64,000 nt of DNA from Methylococcales bacterium (GCA_030753675.1 JASMBU010000007.1:1-64000); one strand, 5' to 3'. Positions 9,298 to 19,329 are shown, numbered from the stretch's first letter. Notes: generated by a model from the letters alone, not told the origin. Translations and numbers: made by a program.

Positions 9298-12200
9298 ATG
9301 TTGATTGTTCATAGTTCAAATAAGAGCGAGAATTTAATAGCACATCTAACGAAGGTGTTAGAGACTCATCCACTATCCTCGCCTTTTGTGCAGGAGCATT
9401 TTTTAGTTCAAAGTCAGGGTATGGAGCGTTGGCTCTGCCAACAATTGGCGGTACATTTCCCCGTATGGGCAAATTATCAGTTTTTATTTCCAGGCAAATT
9501 CTTTAATGACTTAATTCAACGGTTAGATGGTGGGTTAACCTGTCAGCCATTTTCTCGTGAGCGTATACTTTGGTTAATTGAAGATATTTTAAGAAGATCG
9601 CAAGAGCCTACCTTGATGAATTATCTTTGTGGTACTCAATTATCGTTGAAAAGATTTCAATTAGCACAATCGTTAGCCCAAATTTTTGATCAATACCAAA
9701 TGATGCGGCCTGACTGGTTGTCTGCCTGGGAGAACGATTTACTCGTTACAGAACATGTCGGTGAGCAGTGGCAGCAGCAGTTGTGGAAAGAAATTGTTAC
9801 GCAATTAGGTAATAACCACAGAGGGACGGCATGGTTAGACGCTATAGCCTTATTAGATGACAGACCTAAAGGTTTTTTTTCAGAGCAATTGCCTGAGCGT
9901 GTTTCTATTTTAGGTATTAATGCTATGGCACCTATATTCTTTAATTTAATTCAGAGTCTTTCCGCGCATTGTGAGGTGCACTTATATTTATTACAGCCTA
10001 GCCAGTATTTTTGGAATCGGTCGAATTCTACAATTCCACTTGAAAAAAATCTAATAGGCGATAGTTTAGTGTCGAATGTGGAGGCTATTGATCTTGACCA
10101 CCCCTTGTTGTCATCATTGGGGCAGTTAGCTTGGGACTTTCAGGCATTGCTTTTACAAGCCGGTAGGGTTGATCAGGAATTTACCAGTTTTGATGATCAT
10201 GAAGGGGTTCAACGGACTAACTTGCAACAGCTTCAGAGTGATCTGTTAAATAATAGTTGTGCAAAAATAAACGTGGTTGATGACGGCACAATCCGTTTTC
10301 ATGCTTGTCATTCCCGATTACGGGAAGTCGAGGTACTGAAAGATCAGTTGTTAGTAAATTTTGAAAGCAACGCGTCGATAGCGCTGCATGATGTTTTGAT
10401 TATGGCGCCTAATATTCAGGATTATTCCCCATATATCGCTGCAGTATTCGAGGATATACCCTATACACTCGCAGATAGTAATCTTAAGTTGAATAATCCT
10501 CTTGTGGATTGTTTTATAGGTTTTTTAACTCTGAGCCAAAGCCGTGTTGGATGGCGTGATGTGATGTCCGTTTTAGAACAGCCATCGGTGTGTGCACGGT
10601 TTGATTTGAATGTTTCTCGGTTAAATATAATTCGGTATTGGATTAAGCAATTGGGTATTTGTTGGGGACTATCAGAACAGCATAAACAACAGTTTGACCT
10701 TCCTGGAGGAGAACAAAACACCTGGAGCAATGCCTTAAATCGGTTAATGATGGGTTATCTTATGGGTGATGGAGAGGTCTTTGTTTCAGGAATACTTCCA
10801 TACGCCGGTGTCGGGAAAAATGAAGCTGAAGCGTTAGGTGGGCTCTATTGTTTTATTCACTTGCTTAGCCGTGGGGAGTCTGAACTTAAACAGTCTCGCT
10901 CTCGAAGTGAATGGGTTCGGTTACTGACCCGCTATACAGAACAGCTCTTTGTTGAAGATATTAATTCGGAAGCGTACTTGCTAGAGCTCAACATGTTGTT
11001 GGTAACATTGTCTGATGAAAATGATTTAGCGACAACAGTCAATATTGAATTCTCAGTGATTATTGATTGGTTAAAAGGTGTTTTGTCTGAGACCAAATCA
11101 AGTAATGGCTTTTTGCGAGGACAATTAACTTTTTGTTCTTTACTGCCTATGCGTTCAATTCCATTTAAAGTCATTGCTTTGCTGGGAATGAATGACGGTG
11201 AATTTCCTAAAAACGATCAATTTCAGACCATTGATCTGATGGGCGTTTACAAACGATCAGGAGATCGTTCGCGTTGTTTGGATGATCGGTATCAGTTTTT
11301 AGAGGTTATTTTATCGGTTCGTGACCGACTCATTGTGACCTATATTGGACAATCCGATAAAACGAATGAACGGTTATCACCTGCTCTTGTTATTTGTGAA
11401 TTACATCAGGTGTTAGAAGCGCAATATGATTTAAACGAGCTGATAATAAAACACCCCTTAAATTCATTCAGTTCACGTTATTTTGAAGAGGGAAGTCAGC
11501 TTGAAAGTCGTTCGGATATAGATTTTAAAACCGCAATAGCGATTAATGATGCACATTTTATGACCCACCCGTGGTGGCAAGGATCGATAGAGCGCGAGCC
11601 TGAAGGCATCATTTTATTTCAGCAACTGGTGCAGTTTTTTAAGAATCCTCAGCGCTACTTCTTTAAAAATAGTTTAGGAGTTGAGTTAGGATCTGTGAGT
11701 ATACCACCTGATGAGAAAGAGCCATTTTCCGTGTCAGGATTAGCGGGTTATAGTATTAATCAACAATGGATTGAAGATAAATTACAACATAAGTCGATTA
11801 ATATACAACAGTTACAAGCTAAAGGTCACTGGCCAGACGGCGCCCTTGCAGCGGTGCTTTTTTCTGAAAAAGATGCTGAGTTAGCCCCCTTTATTACGTT
11901 ATTGAAAAGTCATGATTTAGGCGAACGTATTGAAGACCTTTACGCCGATCTGCAAGTAGGTGATTTTCAATTAAGGGCTCAGTTTACAAATTGTTATCAG
12001 TTGGGTGGGCTAATGTACCGATACGCGAATTTAAAAGGGGCTGATTTTATGGCCGCGGTATTGCGCCATAGCTTTATCAATCAAATAAAACCACAGCGTA
12101 CTCATCTTGTTACGAAAAATAAAACAATTATTATTCCTAAGTCCTTTCAAGGCAAAGCCGAGTTAACAAGTCTTTTAAATATTTATAGTGAAGGATTGTC

Positions 12201-12468
12201 CGCGCCTAGTGTTTTTTATATTGAGCCGGCATTTGCTTATCTGAATCAACATAAGGCTAGACTCAATAGTCCGCGTGTTAACAAAATGCCCATGGACGTT
12301 GCGCATGAAATGCTTGAAAAAGAAAAAAATTATGGGGCTACTGAAATACGGTTATTAGGGCGTCATCTGATGCCGGGAGAGTCTTTATTAGGGGCAGCCT
12401 TTGAAGCGTATTGTTTGGACGTGTTACTGCCAATATGGGATCAGGTTGATGTCCAAGACACGCTTTAA
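9298..12468 (+). CDS. recC: Exodeoxyribonuclease V subunit gamma (RecC)
   Basis: RecC holds the RecBCD complex together and recognises Chi sites while double-strand DNA ends are processed for repair. The N-terminus is typical, with HSSNKSEN then FLVQSQGMERWLCQQLA, and CSLLPMRSIPFKVIALLGMND appears in two short conserved pieces in the helicase-like fold. RecC has a dead helicase fold, and no intact Walker A is seen here, as expected. At 1056 aa it is slightly shorter than E. coli RecC (1122). It leads a recC-recB-recD run; unlike E. coli, there is no ptrA between recC and recB. Its end overlaps recB by 20 nt. Confidence 0.95.
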   Translation: MLIVHSSNKSENLIAHLTKVLETHPLSSPFVQEHFLVQSQGMERWLCQQLAVHFPVWANYQFLFPGKFFNDLIQRLDGGLTCQPFSRERILWLIEDILRRSQEPTLMNYLCGTQLSLKRFQLAQSLAQIFDQYQMMRPDWLSAWENDLLVTEHVGEQWQQQLWKEIVTQLGNNHRGTAWLDAIALLDDRPKGFFSEQLPERVSILGINAMAPIFFNLIQSLSAHCEVHLYLLQPSQYFWNRSNSTIPLEKNLIGDSLVSNVEAIDLDHPLLSSLGQLAWDFQALLLQAGRVDQEFTSFDDHEGVQRTNLQQLQSDLLNNSCAKINVVDDGTIRFHACHSRLREVEVLKDQLLVNFESNASIALHDVLIMAPNIQDYSPYIAAVFEDIPYTLADSNLKLNNPLVDCFIGFLTLSQSRVGWRDVMSVLEQPSVCARFDLNVSRLNIIRYWIKQLGICWGLSEQHKQQFDLPGGEQNTWSNALNRLMMGYLMGDGEVFVSGILPYAGVGKNEAEALGGLYCFIHLLSRGESELKQSRSRSEWVRLLTRYTEQLFVEDINSEAYLLELNMLLVTLSDENDLATTVNIEFSVIIDWLKGVLSETKSSNGFLRGQLTFCSLLPMRSIPFKVIALLGMNDGEFPKNDQFQTIDLMGVYKRSGDRSRCLDDRYQFLEVILSVRDRLIVTYIGQSDKTNERLSPALVICELHQVLEAQYDLNELIIKHPLNSFSSRYFEEGSQLESRSDIDFKTAIAINDAHFMTHPWWQGSIEREPEGIILFQQLVQFFKNPQRYFFKNSLGVELGSVSIPPDEKEPFSVSGLAGYSINQQWIEDKLQHKSINIQQLQAKGHWPDGALAAVLFSEKDAELAPFITLLKSHDLGERIEDLYADLQVGDFQLRAQFTNCYQLGGLMYRYANLKGADFMAAVLRHSFINQIKPQRTHLVTKNKTIIIPKSFQGKAELTSLLNIYSEGLSAPSVFYIEPAFAYLNQHKARLNSPRVNKMPMDVAHEMLEKEKNYGATEIRLLGRHLMPGESLLGAAFEAYCLDVLLPIWDQVDVQDTL

Positions 12469-15400
12469 TGTGACCGCTGAGGCATTGCTGCCTGGGATCA
12501 ATTTAATAGAAGCTAATGCCGGTACAGGTAAAACATACACCATTGCAATGCTTTTTGTACGCTTTATAGTTGAGCATGGTTTTTTAATTGATCAACTATT
12601 GGTCGTTACCTTTACGCATGCTGCCGCCGCTGAATTAAAAGAGCGAATACGATTACGACTGACAGAAATATATCACAGTATTGCTTCAGATAAGACGGGT
12701 TTAGATGAGACGACTTTATCGTGGTTGCAAGGGCTAGAGCTTGAAGAAGCGGTTGTTTTACAGCGCTTAAAAATTGCATTATTAGGTTTTGATCAAAGTG
12801 CTGTTTTTACGATTCATGGTTTTTGTTATAAGACCTTGCAAGAGTTTGCGGTAGAAAGTAAGCAATTGTTTGAACTTGATCTTATTGGTGATAGTCGTAT
12901 TATTCGGCAGCAACTTGCTGATGATTTTTGGCGCCAAACTATTTATCCTTTAGAACCACAAGATGCAGCATTGCTAACAACGCGCTACGCCAACCCGACA
13001 ACATTATTAGCCAGTATTAAAGGGGTCGGGCAGCGAGTGACTGTACACCCTGAAACTCAACCACTCGCGTTCTATCTTGAGCAAGCAAGTGCGGTTAAAG
13101 AGGAATTCACCCATCAATTCGAAACCTTTACTGGTAGGCTATCTGAGGCGGTATCTGAACATTTATTTAAAAGATCTTTCCAAATAGCATTTTCAACCCA
13201 CTACAACGCTATTTCACAATGGTTAAATGAGGGTGGTTTAACTTTTCCAGTGGATGCGCTTAATTTTATGTCATGTCCAGGTGTGCTTGAGGGTTTAAAT
13301 GGTCAAAAATTCAGAGCCACCAAGGCCCATACTGGATTAGAACGGAAGACCGAGTACTTAGTGTCTACAGGAATTAATTTTTGTGTTATTGAAAAGCTTT
13401 TAGCGATAAGTCACTGTGCGAGTATTGCTCTACGTGGTCTGTTAATAGACTATATTCGGGATAAAGAAGATGGGGTTCTTCAAAGTGCTCAATTGGCTTC
13501 TTTTGATTGTTTAATTAGTCGCTTGGCTGATCTAATGGTCAATGAGGATGGAGCAATCCTTAAAAAGGCTTTGCAGTCTAGGTATCAAGTAGCACTTATT
13601 GACGAGTTTCAGGATACCGACCAGCAACAATGGAATATTTTTTCACAATTATGCGCTCAAAAAAAACAATTTCTATATTTAATAGGTGATCCGAAACAAG
13701 CGATTTATAAATTTAGAGGGGCGGATGTTTTTTCCTATTTTAGTGCTGCAAAATTAGCTCACCATCGTTATACCTTAACTGATAATTGGCGTTCGAGTCC
13801 TCTGATGGTCGGTGCTGTAAATACACTTTTTGAAAGCCTAGAGAATGTTTTCTTACTTGAGGGGTTAAGCTATCAGCCGTGTGATGCTGCTTTGAGTGAG
13901 CAAGATAATTGTTTTAAATTAGCCCATGCGTTATTACCGGGTATGGTGATGTGGCAATTGAGTCCTGATGAAGGAAATAACAGTGGTTTTTTGAAGTCTA
14001 GCTATGCGCAAGAGCAAATTTCCATTGCGGTCATTAATGAAATAATTAGACTACTGATGCCCGGGAGTGCATATAGGCGCGTGGTTAATGGTCGGTTAGA
14101 AATATTGACTCCAAAGGATATCGCCATCTTAGTTCGGACCAATTCACAGGCTATTGACTATCAGAATTCACTGCGTGAGGCGGGTATTCCGAGTGTATTG
14201 AATAGTGCTAAATCGGTTTTTGAGACCGCCGAAGCAAATGATTTTTATATGCTGTTACGCGCCATATCACAGCCGAATAACACGGGGTTATTGAAACAAT
14301 TTTTAACTGTAGCGTGGTTGAATGTGAGTGCGCCAGAATTGCTTTCAATTGTAGAAGATGATTCGCTTATGGGTTTTTGGGTTTCACGGTTGTCAGAATA
14401 TTATCAGCTCTGGGAACGGCGCGGGCTATTAGCGATGACCTATAAGCTGCTAGTACAGGAAAAGATTGCTGGTAAACTCTCAAAATGGCCTGCTTTTGAA
14501 AGGAAAATGAGTAATATTATGCAGGTGGCTGAATTGGTTCAGGAGGCAGAAATACAAGAGAGTTTAAATATCAACGGAACACTCGGCTGGTTACAACAAT
14601 CGATTAATAGCCCACAGTATTCAGAACAGGAATTGTTGCGTTTAGAAAACGATGAGCCGGCCATTAATATACTGACCGTACACCGTGCTAAGGGGCTGGA
14701 GTTTTCTGTAGTTTTTTGTCCGGTATTGTGGCAGCAAGATCAACATGTCCAGAAAGAAAATTCAGTCATTCAATGCCATGAAGATAATCTCATGGTTGCT
14801 GACTTAGGATCTGAGCAATTCGAAGAACGTAAACAGTTAGCTCTTGAAGAATCTTTTGCAGAAGATATTCGGTTAAGCTATGTTGCCATGACTCGGGCAA
14901 AGTTGCGATGTTATATTGCATGGGCCAATGTGCGCACGAAAGAAAGTCGCAATCATTCAGCATTGTCGCGGTTGTTATTTAACCCTTCGGTAAAGCAGTC
15001 AGAGTTAGGGGATGACTTTAGTCGACAACAAATTGATTTACGGGGATTAGTTGATCGTCATCAAGATTTCTTTGAATATCATTCTTTACCACCTGACCAG
15101 GCTATTAGGCATCTGCAGGAAGTTAAGAAACTGACGCGATTAAAAGCACCTGAGGAATGTTTCCGTAATCTTAAAACAATGTGGCAGATAAATAGTTATA
15201 CAAGTTTGTCCGCGTTGAGTTTGGGTGCGGCTAATGAAAGACCCTATGATCATGCTGAAGAAACAAGCAAAGATAATTTACTTGCATCTAGTTACGACCC
15301 ATTGCCACGAGGTAGGCGAATGGGGAACCTAGTCCATGAGTTGTTAGAAAAGAATACTTTTGCTGAACTTGCTAAGTATTCAGTCAGCGTCACTAAGATT

Positions 15401-15988
15401 GAGCAGGCATGTATTCGTTCTGGATTATCGCTTGACGACCCCCAGTTAATGCCTACGTTGTTGCGGCAGGTGGTTAGAACGCCTTTAGACAAACAAGATG
15501 ATGGTTTTAAGCTTGCACAAATAGACGCTAAGCACTGTATTAAGGAAATGCCTTTTTATTTGTCGCACGTGTCAATTAATACGGAACATATTAATACTAT
15601 TTTGGGGGATGAAGTTATTTATAGACCCTTAAGCACTAAAAAGTTAGCTGGGTTTTTGACGGGCTTTATTGATTTGGTTTGTGTCTATCAGGGTAAGTAT
15701 TATTTGATGGATTATAAAAGTAATTATTTAGATGATTATAGTTCGGACAGTATGATTCAAGCGATGCGTGCGCATAATTATGGCTTACAAGCCTGGATTT
15801 ATAGTGTGGTGTTAACTAATTTCTTGCAAGAAACGATTGTTGATTATAGATTTGATCGTCATTTTGGTGGTGTACTTTATTTGTTTGTTCGAGGCATGAA
15901 GTCTGATAAGTCGTGTAGTGGTGTTTTTTCCTTTTTACCCAATGCTGAAAAACTAGAGCAGTTATCGCGGTTGTTTTCTGATGAATAA
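12449..15988 (+). CDS. recB: Exodeoxyribonuclease V subunit beta (RecB)
   Basis: The 3'-5' helicase and sole nuclease of RecBCD. The frame opens at 12401, but ATG at 12449 gives the family-typical start MSKTRFNVTAEALLPG and 1179 aa. Superfamily 1 helicase motifs are visible: Walker A ANAGTGKTYT near residue 20, LIDEFQDTDQQQW (motif II) and YVAMTRAKLRCY (motif VI). The C-terminal nuclease domain carries GFIDLVCVYQGKYYLMDYKS, with the Asp and Lys residues of the PD-(D/E)xK centre. The start lies inside recC and the end overlaps recD by 8 nt, indicating translational coupling of the three subunits. Confidence 0.96.
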   Translation: MSKTRFNVTAEALLPGINLIEANAGTGKTYTIAMLFVRFIVEHGFLIDQLLVVTFTHAAAAELKERIRLRLTEIYHSIASDKTGLDETTLSWLQGLELEEAVVLQRLKIALLGFDQSAVFTIHGFCYKTLQEFAVESKQLFELDLIGDSRIIRQQLADDFWRQTIYPLEPQDAALLTTRYANPTTLLASIKGVGQRVTVHPETQPLAFYLEQASAVKEEFTHQFETFTGRLSEAVSEHLFKRSFQIAFSTHYNAISQWLNEGGLTFPVDALNFMSCPGVLEGLNGQKFRATKAHTGLERKTEYLVSTGINFCVIEKLLAISHCASIALRGLLIDYIRDKEDGVLQSAQLASFDCLISRLADLMVNEDGAILKKALQSRYQVALIDEFQDTDQQQWNIFSQLCAQKKQFLYLIGDPKQAIYKFRGADVFSYFSAAKLAHHRYTLTDNWRSSPLMVGAVNTLFESLENVFLLEGLSYQPCDAALSEQDNCFKLAHALLPGMVMWQLSPDEGNNSGFLKSSYAQEQISIAVINEIIRLLMPGSAYRRVVNGRLEILTPKDIAILVRTNSQAIDYQNSLREAGIPSVLNSAKSVFETAEANDFYMLLRAISQPNNTGLLKQFLTVAWLNVSAPELLSIVEDDSLMGFWVSRLSEYYQLWERRGLLAMTYKLLVQEKIAGKLSKWPAFERKMSNIMQVAELVQEAEIQESLNINGTLGWLQQSINSPQYSEQELLRLENDEPAINILTVHRAKGLEFSVVFCPVLWQQDQHVQKENSVIQCHEDNLMVADLGSEQFEERKQLALEESFAEDIRLSYVAMTRAKLRCYIAWANVRTKESRNHSALSRLLFNPSVKQSELGDDFSRQQIDLRGLVDRHQDFFEYHSLPPDQAIRHLQEVKKLTRLKAPEECFRNLKTMWQINSYTSLSALSLGAANERPYDHAEETSKDNLLASSYDPLPRGRRMGNLVHELLEKNTFAELAKYSVSVTKIEQACIRSGLSLDDPQLMPTLLRQVVRTPLDKQDDGFKLAQIDAKHCIKEMPFYLSHVSINTEHINTILGDEVIYRPLSTKKLAGFLTGFIDLVCVYQGKYYLMDYKSNYLDDYSSDSMIQAMRAHNYGLQAWIYSVVLTNFLQETIVDYRFDRHFGGVLYLFVRGMKSDKSCSGVFSFLPNAEKLEQLSRLFSDE

Positions 15989-17618
15989 ATGGGTAGAAAA
16001 GCCTTCTGCTAGTCCTATGGATTGGGCGTTGAAACATTTTTTACTATCAAAGTCTGGGTTACAGGGAAGAGACCAGGTTTTTTTTGAATCTGTGCTAATG
16101 GAGCTTCAACAAGCCATTAATCGCGGAGATAGTTGTATCACCTTGAGTACGAGCGATCAGGTGGTGTTGCAGTCATGCCTTTGGCTTAGTGGCGAGCAAA
16201 AGGGGCCTCTAGTTATTGAGGGAAATAAACTTTATATTTATCGTTACTGGCAATATGAAAAAAGTCTTACCGATAAAATCAGAAGCTATACCGCCTATAA
16301 GCGCGATAGCGTGTTTTTATCAGAGCTTCTATCTCGCTATTTTCCTACTGAAAATAAAGAGGTTCTGAAACAACGTGAGTTGATTGGGCAGGTATTACAA
16401 CAGTCTTTTAGTATTATTTCTGGTGGGCCAGGAACCGGAAAAACCACATTAGTAGTTAAGTTGTTGGCAATTGAATTGGAGTTGGCTGATCTGCCAATGA
16501 AAATTGCATTGGTCGCACCCACCGGGAAAGCCGCTATACGACTCCAGTATGCGATCAATGAAAATAAAGATGCTTTACCCTGTGACGAAAGAATAAAATC
16601 TGCGATACCCCAAGAAGTAATGACTATTCATCGCTTGTTAGGGGTGCGTTACGGTAGCTCACTGTTTATTCATAATAAGGATAATCCACTTGATTATGAT
16701 TTACTGCTTATTGATGAGTCATCTATGATTGACTTGGCCATGATGACTAAGTTACTCACGGCTTTAAGCGCACAAACAAGGGTTATTTTAGTGGGCGATA
16801 AAGATCAATTATCCTCAGTTGAGACCGGTTCTGTGTTAGCCGATCTTTCAGCGAGCTCGGGCATAAAAACCTATGAGTTGTTGAAGACATATCGATTTAA
16901 TACGCAAATTAAGACATTGGCTCGGTTGATTAATCAACAAGAGGCGAGTGCCGCTTGGGATTTCTTAACCGAACCAACATATGAGGCGGTTAATTGTGTC
17001 TCAGTAGATTATATGGATCTTATGATGGATAAATACCATCGTTTGTTTAGAGCCATCGACGAAAAAGAGACAGTGAGTCAACTTTTTGAAAAATTAACTG
17101 ATTTTGTAGTACTTTGCACTAATAGGCGTGGGCCTAAAAGTGTTGAAGCCATCAATCAAGGTATCGAATGGCGCTTAGGTGACAATAATCTTATTCCACA
17201 AAAAGAAGAATGGTACATAGGTCGTCCTGTTTTGATTTATGAAAATGATGCTGTTTTAGGGGTTTTCAATGGTGATGTGGGTATTTGTTTACCTGATCCT
17301 GAACAAAATAATCAGCTGATGGTGTTTTTTGAGCAGTTTAATGGCAATATTAAAAAAATCATTCCATCACGCATGCCTAAGTGCCAGACTGCTTTTGCTT
17401 TAACTGTTCACAAAAGTCAGGGTTCACAGTATAAAGAGGTCATGCTAATTATGCCTGACGAGCATAATCCTGTTTTAACGAAGGAAGTGATTTATACTGC
17501 AGTGACGAGAGCGCGGGATTATGTTTGGGTAGTGGCGGATAAAGATATCTTTACGCAAGCGGTGAAGGTTAAAATTAGTCGACAAGGCGGTCTCAAGGAG
17601 AAATTATTAACCGATTAA
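15981..17618 (+). CDS. recD: Exodeoxyribonuclease V subunit alpha (RecD)
   Basis: The 5'-3' helicase of RecBCD. The superfamily 1B motifs are clear: Walker A SGGPGTGKTTLV near residue 155, LLIDESSMIDLAMM (Walker B), a glutamine-containing VGDKDQLSSVETG, and the C-terminal ALTVHKSQGSQYKEV and YTAVTRARDYVWV. At 545 aa it is shorter than E. coli RecD (608), mostly in the N-terminal region that contacts RecC. The ATG overlaps the recB stop, and no terminator is seen after it. Confidence 0.96.
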   Translation: MNKWVEKPSASPMDWALKHFLLSKSGLQGRDQVFFESVLMELQQAINRGDSCITLSTSDQVVLQSCLWLSGEQKGPLVIEGNKLYIYRYWQYEKSLTDKIRSYTAYKRDSVFLSELLSRYFPTENKEVLKQRELIGQVLQQSFSIISGGPGTGKTTLVVKLLAIELELADLPMKIALVAPTGKAAIRLQYAINENKDALPCDERIKSAIPQEVMTIHRLLGVRYGSSLFIHNKDNPLDYDLLLIDESSMIDLAMMTKLLTALSAQTRVILVGDKDQLSSVETGSVLADLSASSGIKTYELLKTYRFNTQIKTLARLINQQEASAAWDFLTEPTYEAVNCVSVDYMDLMMDKYHRLFRAIDEKETVSQLFEKLTDFVVLCTNRRGPKSVEAINQGIEWRLGDNNLIPQKEEWYIGRPVLIYENDAVLGVFNGDVGICLPDPEQNNQLMVFFEQFNGNIKKIIPSRMPKCQTAFALTVHKSQGSQYKEVMLIMPDEHNPVLTKEVIYTAVTRARDYVWVVADKDIFTQAVKVKISRQGGLKEKLLTD

Positions 17619-17650
17619 GTGGTATAAGTATTTATTTTTGTCGGGTTTCT

Positions 17651-17679
17651 TTGAGTTTTGCGTCAGTAAGGTCTAGAAT
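17651..17679 (+). promoter_or_regulatory. Predicted sigma-70 promoter
   Basis: TTGAGT at 17651-17656 and TAGAAT at 17674-17679 are separated by 17 nt, the ideal spacing. It sits 45 nt upstream of the small membrane-protein gene at 17724, whose ribosome site AGAGG is at 17711. This suggests that gene is transcribed separately from recBCD. Confidence 0.62.
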
Positions 17680-17723
17680 AGTTAACTGATTTAGTGTTTA
17701 AATTTATTTAAGAGGTGTTACCT

Positions 17724-18086
17724 ATGGCTGAAGAGCTTGAAGAAAAGATGTCTGAAGTGACTAAGATTTTGATTGCATTTGTTCTTGTGATGATTGTAGG
17801 TGGAGTTATCATTGCAACATCAGGTACTACTAATGAGCAAAAAGCGTCTAATGCAGTTTTAACGCATTATGCTAATATGTCTAGAATAGCGATGTATCAG
17901 TGTCCTAGAGCTGTTCAGAAGCAGACCGGTGAAAAGGCTTATGTTGTAAAAAAGACGGATTCTGATAAAGAAACTTATATTACGTTAACCTATAGTGGCG
18001 ATAAGGCATTTTCTACGGCAAGTTGTACGATTGACCGTCTTGGTAAGGTGACAAAATTAGTCGTTGATGGGAAAGATATTAAATAA
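17724..18086 (+). CDS. Small single-span membrane protein of unknown function
   Basis: I do not recognise this 120 aa protein. An acidic N-terminal stretch (residues 1-12) precedes one strongly hydrophobic helix (about 14-33), followed by a soluble domain of about 85 residues with two cysteines, Cys60 and Cys101, that could pair if the domain is periplasmic. A longer frame starts with GTG at 17715, but AGAGG at 17711-17715 lies 8 nt before ATG 17724 and would be consumed by the longer start. It has its own promoter and terminator, so it is a single-gene unit. The compact size, promoter and clear ribosome site make it a real gene. Confidence 0.75.
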   Translation: MAEELEEKMSEVTKILIAFVLVMIVGGVIIATSGTTNEQKASNAVLTHYANMSRIAMYQCPRAVQKQTGEKAYVVKKTDSDKETYITLTYSGDKAFSTASCTIDRLGKVTKLVVDGKDIK

Positions 18087-18145
18087 ATCTTGTTTTCTTA
18101 CTGTTAGTTGATAACTAACGGTTTAACAAGTACGCAATAGGTAAG

Positions 18146-18171
18146 GGCGAATCTTTCGGGGTTCGCCTTTT
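18146..18171 (+). terminator. Rho-independent terminator
   Basis: GGCGAA and TTCGCC form a 6-bp stem with a 10-nt loop, followed by four T. It ends the transcript of the small membrane-protein gene. Confidence 0.8.
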
Positions 18172-18259
18172 CTGTCTGAGATTATGGCGCTGTTGGGTCA
18201 TAGTCCGTGTTTAATTTTTTTATCACAGTGTTTCGGAAAGAATATCGTAAAGGTTTATC

Positions 18260-18287
18260 TTGATCGATTGCTTTTTGCGGCTACACT
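18260..18287 (+). promoter_or_regulatory. Predicted sigma-70 promoter
   Basis: TTGATC at 18260-18265 and TACACT at 18282-18287, with a 16-nt spacer, lie just upstream of the DUF2231 gene. The match is moderate, but position and spacing are good. Confidence 0.45.
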
Positions 18288-18321
18288 GTCTCTGTATTAG
18301 TGACGAGGTTTTTTCAAAGCA

Positions 18322-18954
18322 ATGTTTGATTTAAGTGCTTTTATTTCTCTTGAGGTTCATGGCGGTAGTCTGGCGCCCGGAATGGCAGATTTGGTTAATT
18401 TAGTCGTTGTTTTTTTGGAGGGCTTAACGAGCCAGTCGGTGAGTGATATTTTTTTGGTTTTAATACCCGGTGTTAATTCATTACCTAATATTCACCCATT
18501 AATTATTCATTTCCCCATTGTTTTGTTTCCTACTTTTTTTATAGTGGATATCATCGGTCGTTTAACTAAGAATAAAGAGTTAAGAACAATGGCGAGTGGG
18601 CTGTTGTACTTGGGGGCAATTAGTTCAGTTTTTACCGTTATAGCGGGCTTTCAAGCAGCCTCAAATGTTCCTCATGGGTTAGAGGTTCATAGTATTTTAG
18701 AGAAACATAAATGGTATGGGTTATTTGTGGCGTTATTGGGTTTGGTACTATCGGTTTGGCGATTCCGGACAAAACTTCTTTTTTGTAAAGAAGCCGATGT
18801 GTTTCATTTTATTTCCTCTGCTTTTTTATGTACAGCGCTTTTGTTAGGTGCTGATTTAGGGGGTTTAATGGTTTATAAGTTTGGTATTGGCGTTGAAGCC
18901 GTGAGTCCGGCAGTTAATGATTTGTTGCACGCGCATGGCCAAGATAATAACTAA
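18322..18954 (+). CDS. DUF2231 family membrane protein
   Basis: Integral membrane protein of the DUF2231 family, recognised by the diagnostic NIHPLIIHFPIVLFP segment near residue 55, which supplies two conserved histidines in the first family helix. Three further hydrophobic helices follow, with additional conserved-type histidines (VPHGLEVHSILEKHKW) and a C-terminal HAHG. The first 50 residues are an additional partly hydrophobic stretch before the domain, so the true start could be internal, but no better ribosome-site/ATG pair is apparent. DUF2231 proteins are often near haem or electron-transfer genes; no such neighbour is present here. Confidence 0.82.
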   Translation: MFDLSAFISLEVHGGSLAPGMADLVNLVVVFLEGLTSQSVSDIFLVLIPGVNSLPNIHPLIIHFPIVLFPTFFIVDIIGRLTKNKELRTMASGLLYLGAISSVFTVIAGFQAASNVPHGLEVHSILEKHKWYGLFVALLGLVLSVWRFRTKLLFCKEADVFHFISSAFLCTALLLGADLGGLMVYKFGIGVEAVSPAVNDLLHAHGQDNN

Positions 18955-19036
18955 TGGCATGGGGTGGTGATGCTCATAGAAGACGTGAGTAAGAGATTTT
19001 AATCACGTAGGCCAGTGGTTAGCACAAGTTTTTAAT

Positions 19037-19074
19037 GGGTGTATTCTGATCGATTTTGGAATACGCCCTTTTTT
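19037..19074 (+). terminator. Rho-independent terminator after the DUF2231 gene
   Basis: GGGTGTATTC pairs with GAATACGCCC (one G-U pair) around a 12-nt loop, followed by six T. It is a strong canonical terminator about 80 nt after the gene. Confidence 0.9.
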
Positions 19075-19170
19075 AAGGGTAACTTTTAGGGTTAATCTAT
19101 GTATTAGGTTCTGAGTGGCTATAACGAATCCTGTCTACGTAAGAATGACCTGATGACAGGGTTATAGCGT

Positions 19171-19216
19171 AAAAAAAATCCCTATAAGCCTTATCTGAAC
19201 AAGGACTTACAGAGAT
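19171..19216 (-). terminator. Rho-independent terminator after tRNA-Leu
   Basis: Read on the minus strand, TCTCTGTAAGTCCTT pairs with AAGGCTTATAGGGA, with wobble pairs and one bulge, and runs into eight T (plus-strand A tract 19171-19178). It lies just past the tRNA 3' end and faces the terminator of the convergent DUF2231 gene. Confidence 0.82.
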
Positions 19217-19226
19217 TTTGAGGTCT

Positions 19227-19311
19227 TGGTACCGAGGGCCGGAATCGAACCGGCACTTCCGAAGAAATTGGATTTTGAATCCAACGTGTCTACCAGTTTC
19301 ACCACCCCGGC
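19227..19311 (-). tRNA. tRNA-Leu (anticodon CAA)
   Basis: The minus strand folds as an 85-nt class II tRNA. The acceptor is GCCGGGG with CCTCGGT and an encoded CCA end. The D-arm contains TGGTAGACA, the anticodon stem TTGGA/TCCAA encloses loop TTCAAAA with anticodon CAA, and a long variable arm and GGTTCGATTCC T-arm follow. It reads UUG codons. Serine is excluded because the D-arm and anticodon fit leucine. It is a solitary tRNA with its own promoter-like box and terminator. Confidence 0.97.
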
Positions 19312-19323
19312 ATTTGCTGATGA

Positions 19324-19329
19324 ATTATA
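19324..19329 (-). promoter_or_regulatory. -10 box of the tRNA-Leu promoter
   Basis: On the minus strand a perfect TATAAT lies 13 nt before the tRNA 5' end, giving a leader of about 6 nt. The -35 region is weak (GGCTTT at 17 nt). Confidence 0.5.
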
